DNA from: Streptomyces sp. LUP47B
GTDB lineage: Bacteria; Actinomycetota; Actinomycetes; Streptomycetales; Streptomycetaceae
Direction: 5' to 3'
Length of the DNA stretch: 64,000 nt
NCBI RefSeq assembly: GCF_001746295.1
Contig: NZ_MJAH01000010.1
Span: 354,125 to 418,124, forward strand
Part shown: positions 40,617 through 48,903 of the stretch, piece by piece
How positions within the stretch are numbered: position 1 is the stretch's first letter
How the letters are laid out: each line of letters opens with the position of its first letter
Position numbers and translations under genes: made by a program
Notes under the pieces: model-generated
Told to the model about the DNA's origin: nothing
The model's database searches: none
Seen by the model: only the letters and a program-made list of their open reading frames with translations

Positions 40617-41102
40617 TCAGTCCAGATCGATGCGCTCGCCGGGGCCGGGATCCTCGCCCCGGTCGCGCAGTGTGTCGTCGCGGCGGCTCCAGCGCTGCTC
40701 CTGTGCCTGGACCGCGGAACGGTAGGCGGCGAGGAGCTCGCCGCCCGCGGCGGCGAGGTGGTCGAAGACGTCCGGGTTGCGCTCGATGACCGGCTCGACC
40801 GCTGCCTTGGCCTGCTGGACGACCTGCTTGACCACCTGCTGGGCGGCGGGCCCGGCGATGCCACCGAGGAGCGGGGACTGGAGACCGGACAGCTTCTCGG
40901 CGACATTGTCGACGAGCTTGCGCAGTTCCTCGGCGGCCGAGCCCGGGGGCGGGCCGTACTGGGTGCGGCGGCGGGCCTTCTCCGCCGCGAGGTCCTCGGC
41001 GGCCGCCGTCGCCCACGCGTCGGCGTCGGTCGCCCGTACCTCGTCCACCGAGTCCACCGGCTCGCGGTCTCCGGCGTCGGACGGGGGGAGCTCTTCGCTC
41101 AT
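40617..41102 (-). CDS. SCO2127-like protein (DUF5304 type)
   Basis: 161 residues, acidic, mostly helical and without membrane segments. It has a charged N-terminus, a central helix pair (LRKLVDNVAEKLSGLQ, AAQQVVKQVVQQAKAAVEPV) and a charged tail. AGGAGG lies before ATG 41102. In S. coelicolor the equivalent gene directly upstream of glkA is reported to promote glucokinase expression and glucose repression; this link comes from synteny. Confidence 0.8.
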   Translation of the reverse strand: MSEELPPSDAGDREPVDSVDEVRATDADAWATAAAEDLAAEKARRRTQYGPPPGSAAEELRKLVDNVAEKLSGLQSPLLGGIAGPAAQQVVKQVVQQAKAAVEPVIERNPDVFDHLAAAGGELLAAYRSAVQAQEQRWSRRDDTLRDRGEDPGPGERIDLD

Positions 41103-41159
41103 GACGACCTCCTGACTACGGTTCGTCCCTACGACGTTACCCGAACGGGCGTACCCGGT

Positions 41160-42317
41160 TCACGGGGTCCGGGGCCACAGATCCGGGTCCGGCGCGAACC
41201 GGATCCGCAGCTCGCCCTCGCGCAGGGCGGCGCCGGCGACGGTGCAGCGGCGCAGGGCCGAGGGCAGCGGGACGATCCGGCGGAACTGCCCCGCGCTGAC
41301 GAGGAGTTCGTCGCCGCGCCGGATCAGGTCCAGCTCGTCGCGTATGGCGCCGGGCAGCGGGAGGTGCCACACCAGGACGCCGTCCTCGGCGAGGTGATCG
41401 GTGACGGGCCACTCGACCGTGGAGGTCGTGTCGTTGACCTCGGGGACGGCGAGGGCGGTGAGGTCGTCGGTGCCGCGCGGGTCGTGGCCGAGGTGCGGGA
41501 CGGCATGGACGTCGTACGACTCCTGCCACTCCTCCAGGGCCTTGCGCTGCTGGGCGACGAAGCCGGCGGGCCACTCCTCCGGTACGACGCGGTTGGCGAT
41601 CAGGGCGTCGGGGCGCAGGCCGCGCAGGGCGAGGGCGAGGCTTGCGGACCGTACGTCGTCGGTGCCGGCGGGGCCGGGTTCGGCGACGAGTCGTACGACG
41701 GCCTCGCGGTCGGCGAGGACGGCCTCGACCGCGCCGAGTTCGGTGTCCCAGCGGGCGGCGGTCTCGTACAGCCACTCCGAGGGCATGGGGACGCCGGCGA
41801 GCCGTCCGAGCACGGGGCGCAGGCCCGCGGCGGCCTGGCGCTCGGCCGGGAGCAGACGGCGCAGGTAGCGGCGGAGTTCCTCGGGCAGGGAGAGAAGGGC
41901 GAGGGCCTGCTGGGTGGGCGGCAGGTCCACGACGAGCAGTTCGTGCCGCTCGGAGAGCGCCGCGTCGCGCAGGGCCCGCAGGAGGGTGAGTTCCTCGGCG
42001 CCGGGGAGGGGGGTGACCTCCTCGGGGTCCAGACGGGAGGCGCCCAGCAGGTTGAGCACGTGGGAGGCACGGTCCTGGAAGCGGGCGAGATCATCCCGGA
42101 AACCGGCGGTGGCGTCGGGACGCCAGGCGGTGAGGTTCGGGGTGATCCGGGTGGGGGTGGGGCCCGTTGTCGCGCCGAGCATCGTGCCCAGGGTGTCCGT
42201 GCGGTCGGCACTCAGCACCAGGGTGCGGATGCCGTCGCCCGCGGCGCGCAGGGCGGTGGCGGCGGCGACCGTCGTACGACCGCTGCCGCCGGGGCCGGTG
42301 ATCAGGATGGTGCGCAT
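41160..42317 (-). CDS. ArsA/Get3-like ATPase with altered P-loop
   Basis: 385 residues. N-terminal TGPGGSGRTTVAAATALRAAG corresponds to the deviant Walker A of ArsA/MinD proteins, but the P-loop lysine before TT is arginine. Other features fit: LVLSADRTDTLGTMLG (switch I), LLVVDLPPTQQALALLSLP (switch II) and ANRVVPEE. A C-terminal beta-rich domain resembles the Hsp20-like ArsA tail. A role in membrane-protein targeting or cell-pole processes is possible; no arsenic genes are nearby. Confidence 0.82.
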   Translation of the reverse strand: MRTILITGPGGSGRTTVAAATALRAAGDGIRTLVLSADRTDTLGTMLGATTGPTPTRITPNLTAWRPDATAGFRDDLARFQDRASHVLNLLGASRLDPEEVTPLPGAEELTLLRALRDAALSERHELLVVDLPPTQQALALLSLPEELRRYLRRLLPAERQAAAGLRPVLGRLAGVPMPSEWLYETAARWDTELGAVEAVLADREAVVRLVAEPGPAGTDDVRSASLALALRGLRPDALIANRVVPEEWPAGFVAQQRKALEEWQESYDVHAVPHLGHDPRGTDDLTALAVPEVNDTTSTVEWPVTDHLAEDGVLVWHLPLPGAIRDELDLIRRGDELLVSAGQFRRIVPLPSALRRCTVAGAALREGELRIRFAPDPDLWPRTP

Positions 42318-42369
42318 AGGGGTGAACCGTAACGGACGCCGCGGTTCGGCCCGGCCGTGTGGTCTCGCG

Positions 42370-42519
42370 GCTGCGGGCCGGTGGGGGCTGGTCGCGCAGT
42401 TCCCCGCGCCCCTTTGGGGCGCGTTCCAGCCGGCGTGACTGCACCTGCCCAGGGGCGCGGGGCTGCATCCATATGCGGCTCCGCCGCGCGGGCGCGATCG
42501 ACCCCCACCGGCCCGCAGC
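42370..42519. repeat. Streptomyces-type intergenic palindromic repeat
   Basis: Outer arms of 28 nt (42370-42397 and 42492-42519, about three mismatches) surround an inner perfect hairpin GCGCCCC-TTT-GGGGCGC (42406-42422) and a second GC-rich part. I recognise the GGTCGCGCAGTTCCCCGCGC... type element that recurs in Streptomyces intergenic regions. Its function is not established; it may act as terminator or RNA-stability element between the SRPBCC and ArsA-like genes. Confidence 0.8.
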
Positions 42520-42533
42520 CGACCGCGAAACCC

Positions 42534-42974
42534 CTACCGCTCCGACTCCACCCGCTTCTTGAGCCCCGCCAGCGCCCGGTCGATGATGACCTTCTCCGCC
42601 TTGCGCTTGATCATGCCGAGCATCGGGATCTTGACGTCGACCGTCAGCAGGTACGTGACCTCCGTCGCCCCCGCACCGGCGGGCTTCAGCACATAGGAAC
42701 CGTCCAGTTGCCGCAGCATCTGGGACTTCACCAGCGTCCAGGAGACCTCGTTCTCGCCGGTCCAGGTGTAGCCGAGGACCTGGTCGTCCTTGATGGCGCC
42801 CGCGTCCATGACCAGCCGGACCTGCTCGGCGCGGCCGGACGCGTCCGTCGAGAGGACCTCCGCCTGCTTCACCTCGCCCGTCCAGTCCGGGTAGCGGGCG
42901 AAGTCCGCGATCACCGCCATGACGTCGGCAGGCGCAGCTTCGATCGTGATGCTCGAACTGGTGTGTTCCGCCAT
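42534..42974 (-). CDS. SRPBCC (START/polyketide cyclase-like) family protein
   Basis: 146 residues from ATG 42974, with GGAGGAG upstream. Typical SRPBCC opening (SSSITIEAAPADVMAVIADFARYPDWTGEVKQAEVL), central WTGENEVSW strand and C-terminal helix LIDR/AGLKKRVE pattern. It should bind a hydrophobic ligand in a deep cavity; no polyketide genes are near. The same strand carries the ArsA-like gene downstream, separated by the intergenic repeat. Confidence 0.88.
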   Translation of the reverse strand: MAEHTSSSITIEAAPADVMAVIADFARYPDWTGEVKQAEVLSTDASGRAEQVRLVMDAGAIKDDQVLGYTWTGENEVSWTLVKSQMLRQLDGSYVLKPAGAGATEVTYLLTVDVKIPMLGMIKRKAEKVIIDRALAGLKKRVESER

Positions 42975-43057
42975 CGCCGTGGCTCCTCCAGATATGGTCC
43001 GGTGAGGAAGGGTGGTACGCACGTCTGTGCAGCGTGAAGGCTACCGCGCGTCCGGGC

Positions 43058-43855
43058 TCACCATTCCAGCGCCCACGGCTTCCCACTCCCCGCGAAGTGC
43101 CCCACGTTCACGCACTCGGTCGCCCCGATCCGCATTCGCCGGACCAGGGGCTGATGCACGTGACCGAAGAGCGAGTACCGGGGCCGGGTGCGGCGGATCG
43201 CGTCCAGCAAGGCACGGCTCCCCCGCTCGAACCGCCGCGCCACCGTGTCGTACACCAGCTCCGGCACCTCCGGCGGGATGTGCGTGCACAGCACGTCCAC
43301 CTCGCCCACCGCCTCGATCTTCGCCGCGTACTCCTCGTCGCTGATCTCGTACGGCGTCCGCATGGGGGTCCGCAGACCGCCACCCACGAAGCCGAAGGTC
43401 CAGCCGCCGATCTCCACCCGCTGGCCGTCGAGCACGGTCGTACCGGGGCCTGCGTACTCCTGCCACAGAGGCGGCATGTCGACATTGCCGTAAGTCGCGT
43501 ACGTCGGTGCGGGGAACGCGGCGAACATCTCGGCGTACTGCTTGCGCACCGCCTTCTCGATCACGGAGGCCCGGTCGGCGCCGATTCCGCCCCACAGCCG
43601 GGCCCCGAGCTCTCGCGCCTCCTCGAAACGGCGGGCGGTGCGCAGTTCCACGATCAGGTCGGCGTTCTGCGTCCCGAACAGGTCGGGGAAGATCCCGCGC
43701 GAGTGGTCGGCGTAGTCGAGGAAGAGGACGAGGTCGCCCAGGCAGATCAGGGCGTCGGCGCCCTCGCCGGCTCTGGCCAGGTCACGGGCGTTGCCGTGCA
43801 CATCACTGACCACATGTACGCGCGTCCTGTGGTTTCCGGACGGTGTGGGTGCCAT
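43058..43855 (-). CDS. Metallophosphoesterase (calcineurin-like)
   Basis: 265 residues from ATG 43855. Metal-site motifs in order: VVSDVHGN, LICLGDLVLF, YGNVD, THIPPE and LFGHVHQP. The two-metal phosphodiesterase or phosphatase substrate is unknown. A TACCCT box lies 9 nt upstream, and no clear ribosome site is visible. Confidence 0.9.
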   Translation of the reverse strand: MAPTPSGNHRTRVHVVSDVHGNARDLARAGEGADALICLGDLVLFLDYADHSRGIFPDLFGTQNADLIVELRTARRFEEARELGARLWGGIGADRASVIEKAVRKQYAEMFAAFPAPTYATYGNVDMPPLWQEYAGPGTTVLDGQRVEIGGWTFGFVGGGLRTPMRTPYEISDEEYAAKIEAVGEVDVLCTHIPPEVPELVYDTVARRFERGSRALLDAIRRTRPRYSLFGHVHQPLVRRMRIGATECVNVGHFAGSGKPWALEW

Positions 43856-44042
43856 GACGATCAAGGGTAGGCCTGTGCGGCATACGTGAACAGAGCCGCC
43901 CGGTCCTGCGGTTACTGGCCAGTCGGCAAGCAGGTGGACTACTGTGCGCGAAGAACCCCCATCCGTGTGACGCAGCGAACATCTCGCCGGGACCCCCTGT
44001 CGAAGAAGCCATACCGGCGGGTAACGTCCGGGCAGTCCAGTC

Positions 44043-44076
44043 GTGCTCAGCTTTCAATTACTGAATTCCTGAGCAC
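44043..44076. promoter_or_regulatory. Inverted repeat before the acyl-CoA ligase gene
   Basis: GTGCTCAG and CTGAGCAC (8-bp perfect arms) flank an 18-bp AT-rich centre, about 75 bp before the gene. The AT-rich centre in a G+C-rich region suggests a regulator-binding site, possibly for a TetR-type fatty-acid regulator. Confidence 0.45.
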
Positions 44077-44148
44077 CTGCCCGAGCCTTGGACCGACCGT
44101 CGCATCACACAACGTCGTGGCGCCGGCGCCCTATGAGGAGCAGCAGTC

Positions 44149-45945
44149 TTGCGCGAGTTCAGCCTTCCGGCTTTGTACGAGGTCCCTGCGGACGGCAATC
44201 TCACCGACATCGTCCGGAGAAACGCCGCGCAGCATCCCGACGTCGCCGTCATCGCCCGCAAGGTGGGCGGCCAGTGGCAGGACGTGACGGCCACGGCGTT
44301 CCTGGCCGAGGTGCACGTCGCCGCCAAGGGACTGATCGCCTCCGGCGTTCAGCCGGGCGACCGGGTCGGTCTGATGTCCCGTACCCGCTACGAGTGGACG
44401 CTGCTCGACTTCGCGATCTGGAGCGCGGGCGCGATCACCGTGCCGGTGTACGAGACCAGTTCGCCGGAGCAGATCCAGTGGATCCTCGGCGACTCGGGCG
44501 CGACCGCCTGCGTCGTCGAGCTGGACGGTCACACCGCGGCCGTCGAGTCGGTGCGCGACTCGCTGCCCGCCCTGAAGCACGTCTGGCAGATCGAGGGCGG
44601 CGGGATCGAGGAGCTGGCCCGCGCCGGCCAGGACATCAGCGACGCGGCCGTGGAGGAGCGCAGCTCGCTGGCGAAGGCCGACGACCCGGCGACCATCGTC
44701 TACACCTCCGGCACCACCGGCCGTCCCAAGGGCTGTGTGCTCACCCACCGCAGCTTCTTCGCGGAGTGCGGCAACATCGTGGAGCGGCTGCGCCCGCTGT
44801 TCCGCACCGGTGACTGCTCGGTGCTGCTCTTCCTGCCGCTCGCGCACGTCTTCGGCCGGCTCGTGCAGATCGCGCCGATGATGGCGCCGATCAAGCTGGG
44901 CATGGTCCCGGACATCAAGAACCTCACCGACGAGCTGGCGTCCTTCCGGCCGACGCTGATCCTGGGCGTCCCGCGCGTCTTCGAGAAGGTCTACAACTCG
45001 GCGCGTGCCAAGGCGCAGGCGGACGGCAAGGGCAAGATCTTCGACAAGGCCGCCGACACGGCGATCGCCTACAGCAAGGCCCTGGACACCCCGTCAGGTC
45101 CGTCGCTGGGTCTGAAGATCAAGTACCGGACCTTCGACAAACTGGTCTACAGCAAGCTGCGCGCGGTCCTCGGCGGCAAGGGCGAGTACGCCATCTCCGG
45201 CGGCGCCCCGCTCGGCGAGCGCCTGGGCCACTTCTTCCGCGGCATCGGCTTCACGGTCCTGGAGGGCTACGGCCTGACCGAGTCCTGTGCCGCGACCGCG
45301 TTCAACCCCTGGGACCGCACGAAGATCGGCACGGTCGGTCAGCCGCTGCCGGGCTCGGTGATCCGGATCGCGGACGACGGCGAGGTGCTGCTGCACGGCG
45401 AGCACCTGTTCAAGGGTTACTGGAACAACGAGGCCGCCACGGCCGAGGCGCTGACCGACGGCTGGTTCCACACCGGTGACATCGGCACCCTCGACGAGGA
45501 CGGCTACCTCCGGATCACCGGCCGCAAGAAGGAGATCATCGTCACCGCGGGCGGCAAGAACGTCGCGCCGGCCGTGATCGAGGACCGCATCCGGGCGCAC
45601 GCGCTGGTGGCGGAGTGCATGGTGGTGGGCGACGGGCGGCCGTTCGTGGGCGCGCTGATCACCATCGACGAGGAGTTCCTGGGCCGTTGGGCCGACGAGC
45701 ACGGCAAGCCGGCGGGTTCCACCGCGGCGTCGCTGGCCGGGGACGCGGACCTGAACGCGGCGATCCAGGCCGCGATCGACGACGGCAACGCCGCGGTGTC
45801 GAAGGCGGAATCGGTGCGGAAGTTCCGCATTCTGTCCTCCCAGTTCACGGAGGAGACGGGCCACCTCACGCCGTCGCTGAAGCTGAAGCGCAATGTGGTG
45901 GCGAAGGACTACGCGGACGAGATCGAGGCGATCTACACGAAGTAG
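44149..45945 (+). CDS. Long-chain fatty-acid-CoA ligase
   Basis: 598 residues from TTG 44149, with GAGGAG 8 nt upstream. AMP-binding motifs: IVYTSGTTGRPKGC (near 183-196), GGAPLGERLGHFF, LEGYGLTESCAAT (near 376-388), GWFHTGDIGTLDEDGYL and ITGRKKEIIVTAGGKNVAP. It activates fatty acids to acyl-CoA (FadD15-like). The 283-bp gap upstream contains an inverted repeat that may bind a lipid-responsive regulator. Confidence 0.95.
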   Translation: MREFSLPALYEVPADGNLTDIVRRNAAQHPDVAVIARKVGGQWQDVTATAFLAEVHVAAKGLIASGVQPGDRVGLMSRTRYEWTLLDFAIWSAGAITVPVYETSSPEQIQWILGDSGATACVVELDGHTAAVESVRDSLPALKHVWQIEGGGIEELARAGQDISDAAVEERSSLAKADDPATIVYTSGTTGRPKGCVLTHRSFFAECGNIVERLRPLFRTGDCSVLLFLPLAHVFGRLVQIAPMMAPIKLGMVPDIKNLTDELASFRPTLILGVPRVFEKVYNSARAKAQADGKGKIFDKAADTAIAYSKALDTPSGPSLGLKIKYRTFDKLVYSKLRAVLGGKGEYAISGGAPLGERLGHFFRGIGFTVLEGYGLTESCAATAFNPWDRTKIGTVGQPLPGSVIRIADDGEVLLHGEHLFKGYWNNEAATAEALTDGWFHTGDIGTLDEDGYLRITGRKKEIIVTAGGKNVAPAVIEDRIRAHALVAECMVVGDGRPFVGALITIDEEFLGRWADEHGKPAGSTAASLAGDADLNAAIQAAIDDGNAAVSKAESVRKFRILSSQFTEETGHLTPSLKLKRNVVAKDYADEIEAIYTK

Positions 45946-45964
45946 TACGCCTGTTGAAGGAGCG

Positions 45965-47596
45965 TCATGGCGCGGTGTCCTCGGCGAGGACCCGCGCCAT
46001 CGTGCGTTCGGCGAGCGCGGTGATGGTGACGAACGGGTTGACCCCGATGTTGCCCGGGATCAGCGAGCCGTCGGTGACGTACAGCTTCGAATAGCCCTTC
46101 ACCCGGCCGTAGTTGTCGGTGGCCCTGCCCAGCACGCAGCCGCCCAGCGGGTGGTAGGTGAAGTCGTCGGCGAAGACCCTGCTGGGGGAGCCGAAGAGGT
46201 CGTACCGGTAGATGGTCGAGTTGGCGGAGTTGATCCGGTCGAAGAGCTTCTTGGCCATGCCGGAGGAGACCGAGCTCTGCGCGGCGCTCCAGTCGAGGTT
46301 CAACTTCCCTCCGCTGTAGGAGAATCTGGCGCGTTGCGGGTTCTTGGTGATCGCCAGATACAGGCTCACCCAGTGCTCGAGTCCCGTGGGTAAAGGCGCG
46401 ATCTCGGCGAAGACGGGGTTGTCGGTGTTGGCCCAGTCGTCGATGCCCATGACCGGCATGGTCGACTGGTTGGCGCCGACGGTGTCCCACAGGTGGTTGG
46501 CCCGTCCGAGCATCGTGTTGCCGTTGGGTCCCCAGCCGGCCCCGACGCTCGCGTCCAGTGCCGGGAGGGTGCCCGACTGCCGTGATCGCAGCAGGAGTTC
46601 GCTCGTGCCGAGGCTGCCGCCGCCCAGGAACAGATAGGTGCAGCCGTACTGCTTGGTCTCGACGACCGCGCCGGTGTAGTCGATGCGGTCGGCGGTCAGC
46701 ACCCAGCTGCCGTCGCTCGCCCGGCTGATCCCGGTGACCTTCTCCATGGTGTGGATGGTGACGTTGCCGGTGCCGAGCGCGGACGCCAGATACGTCTTGT
46801 CGAGGCTCTTCTTGCCGTGGTTGTTGCCGTAGATGACCTCCTGGCCCAGGGCCGACTTGGTGGCGGTGCCGGCGGCCTCGCGCTGCATGTGGCCGAAGTC
46901 GTAGACGCTGGGCACGAAGGTGGTCTTCAGGCCGGTGTTGGTGGCGTGCTTCCGGGAGACCCGGCTGAACTGGTACCACTCGGTCGACTCGAACCAGGCC
47001 GGGTCGACGGTGTTGACGCCGAGCATGGCGCGGGCGCGCGGGAAGTACGTGCCGTACATCTCCGCGGTGTCGACGCCCGGGAACTGCTCGGCGAAGTAGG
47101 ACTGGAGCGGGGTGACCGCCATCGAGCCGTTGACCAGGGAGCCGCCGCCGACCCCGCGGCCCACGAAGACGGACATGTTGGAGAAGCGGACGCGGTCCAG
47201 GACGCCGGGGTAGGGATTGATGTCCTTGTTGACGACGTCCAGCCACAGGAAGGTCGCCAGCGGCGCCTCGGTGCGGGTGCGGAACCACATGGACCGCTGG
47301 TCGGGGTTGGCGGTGTTGCAGAAGACGTTGCCGTCGGGGCCGGCGGTGTTCCAGAGCCGGCCCATCTCGAGGACGAGGGTGCGGATGCCGGCCTGGCCGA
47401 GGCGGAGGGCGGCGACGGAGGCGCCGTAGCCTGAGCCGACGACGATGGCGGGCGCGGACTCGACCGCTGCGGGCTCGTCCGCGCGGGCCGACTGGAGCCC
47501 GACTCGGGTGAAGCCGAGAGTGGCCGCCGTCTGGAGGGCGGCCATACCAAGGATCTGACGTCTCGTCAGCTGACGCTGTATCAGTTTTTCTGTCAT
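45965..47596 (-). CDS. choA: Secreted cholesterol oxidase (GMC-type flavoenzyme)
   Basis: 543 residues. A Tat-type signal with TRRQILGMAALQTAATLGF ends near ARA-DEP (about 40). FAD motif IVVGSGYGASVAALRLGQAG, then VGRGVGGGSLVNGSMAV, the long conserved stretch around YGNNHGKKSLDKTYLASALG, and active-site residues Glu in FAEIAPLP, His in YHPLGGCVLG and Asn in IGVNPFVTITALAERT. These match the classic Streptomyces ChoA almost throughout. It oxidises and isomerises 3-beta-hydroxysterols outside the cell. No 3-ketosteroid catabolic genes are nearby. Confidence 0.95.
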   Translation of the reverse strand: MTEKLIQRQLTRRQILGMAALQTAATLGFTRVGLQSARADEPAAVESAPAIVVGSGYGASVAALRLGQAGIRTLVLEMGRLWNTAGPDGNVFCNTANPDQRSMWFRTRTEAPLATFLWLDVVNKDINPYPGVLDRVRFSNMSVFVGRGVGGGSLVNGSMAVTPLQSYFAEQFPGVDTAEMYGTYFPRARAMLGVNTVDPAWFESTEWYQFSRVSRKHATNTGLKTTFVPSVYDFGHMQREAAGTATKSALGQEVIYGNNHGKKSLDKTYLASALGTGNVTIHTMEKVTGISRASDGSWVLTADRIDYTGAVVETKQYGCTYLFLGGGSLGTSELLLRSRQSGTLPALDASVGAGWGPNGNTMLGRANHLWDTVGANQSTMPVMGIDDWANTDNPVFAEIAPLPTGLEHWVSLYLAITKNPQRARFSYSGGKLNLDWSAAQSSVSSGMAKKLFDRINSANSTIYRYDLFGSPSRVFADDFTYHPLGGCVLGRATDNYGRVKGYSKLYVTDGSLIPGNIGVNPFVTITALAERTMARVLAEDTAP

Positions 47597-47628
47597 GCGC
47601 GCAGCATCGGCGGATTATCGGGCTCCGG

Positions 47629-48771
47629 CTATAGCAGGGTCTTCAACTTTTCCGCCAACAAATCCCATCGCCACTTCTCCTCGACCCACTCCCGTCCCCG
47701 CTGCCCCATGCGGCTCCGCAGTTCCGCGTCGCCGAGGAGGACGGCGATCCGCTCGGCGGTCTCCTCGGCCGATCCGCCGCGCACGACCCAGCCGGTCTCG
47801 CCGTCGAGGACCGCGTCCGGAGCGCCTCCGGAGTCCCCGGCGACGACGGGCAGACCGGTCGCGGAGGCCTCCAGGTAGACGATCCCGAGCCCCTCGACGT
47901 CGAGCCCGCCCCGGCGGGTCCGACACGGCATCGCGAAGACGTCCCCTGCGCCGTAGTGGGCGGGCAGCTCGGCCCAGGGCACGGCTCCGGTGAAGCGCAC
48001 GGAGTCGGCGACACCGGTCTCGTGGGCGAGCCTGCGCAGCTCCTTCTCGTAGGGCCCGCCGCCGACGATCAGCAGCACGGCGTCGGGCTCCTTCGTGAGG
48101 ATGCGCGGCATGGCGAGAATCAGCGTGTCCTGCCCCTTGCGCGGCACCAGCCGGGACACGCACACGACCACCGGCCGGTCCGTCAGCCCCAGCCGCGCCC
48201 GCACGGCGTCGCCGCCCGACCCGGTATGGAAGGTCTTCTCGTCGACCCCCGGCGGCAACTGCACCATCCGCCCGGCCGCCTGCGGCGTCAGCGCGCCGGC
48301 GATCCGCGAGCGGGTGTACTCGCCGAGGTAGGTGAGGGTGTCGGTCGACTCCCCGATCCGGCCCAGCAGCTGCCGCGCGGCGGGCAGTTGGGCCCACCCG
48401 GCCTCGTGCCCGTGGGTCGTGGCCACCAGCCGCCGGGCACCCGCCCTCCTGAGCGCCGGCGCCATCAGCCCGAGCGGCGCGGCCGCCCCGAACCACACCG
48501 ACGTACAGCCGTGCTCACGCAGCAGCCCGACGGCCCTGCGGGTGGCCCCGGGCGTCGGCAGCAGCATGGTCGTGGAATCCCGTACGACGGTGAAGGGCTG
48601 CTCCGCGTCGAAGGCGGCGGTCGCCTCGATGCCCTCCCGGCTCCGCTTCCATGTGGAGGCGTGGACGACCAGGCGATCGGGGTCGAGCCGGAGCGCCATG
48701 TTGTGCAGGAACGCCTGGATACCACCCGGGCGGGGCGGGAAGTCGTTCGTCACGATCAGGGTCTTGTCCAT
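47629..48771 (-). CDS. Family 4 glycosyltransferase (PimB-like)
   Basis: 380 residues. Starts TLIVTNDFPPRPGGIQAFLHN, typical of actinobacterial phosphatidylinositol mannosyltransferases, with VVCVSRLVPRKGQDTLI (donor domain start), LLIVGGGPYE and the EGLGIVYLEASATGLPVVAG acceptor/retaining motif. No signal or membrane helix, so it is cytosolic or peripheral. GDP-mannose is the likely donor. It is followed by choA 32 nt downstream on the same strand and is divergent from a GT87-like membrane gene. Confidence 0.9.
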   Translation of the reverse strand: MDKTLIVTNDFPPRPGGIQAFLHNMALRLDPDRLVVHASTWKRSREGIEATAAFDAEQPFTVVRDSTTMLLPTPGATRRAVGLLREHGCTSVWFGAAAPLGLMAPALRRAGARRLVATTHGHEAGWAQLPAARQLLGRIGESTDTLTYLGEYTRSRIAGALTPQAAGRMVQLPPGVDEKTFHTGSGGDAVRARLGLTDRPVVVCVSRLVPRKGQDTLILAMPRILTKEPDAVLLIVGGGPYEKELRRLAHETGVADSVRFTGAVPWAELPAHYGAGDVFAMPCRTRRGGLDVEGLGIVYLEASATGLPVVAGDSGGAPDAVLDGETGWVVRGGSAEETAERIAVLLGDAELRSRMGQRGREWVEEKWRWDLLAEKLKTLL

Positions 48772-48903
48772 CGCCGCCGACCCTACCGAACCGGCAGCTC
48801 ACAGCCGGGGACGGCCGCCCTTATGGCACCCTCACAGGAGAGCGGGACATCATGTTCTCCTCAAGTGACCATTTCGGGGCGACGGCGAACGGCGGGGAAC
48901 CAC

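Noticed and set aside
43915..43924. ACTGGCCAGT palindrome as an operator
   Set aside because: Only 10 bp, G+C-rich and likely by chance in this genome; no supporting context.
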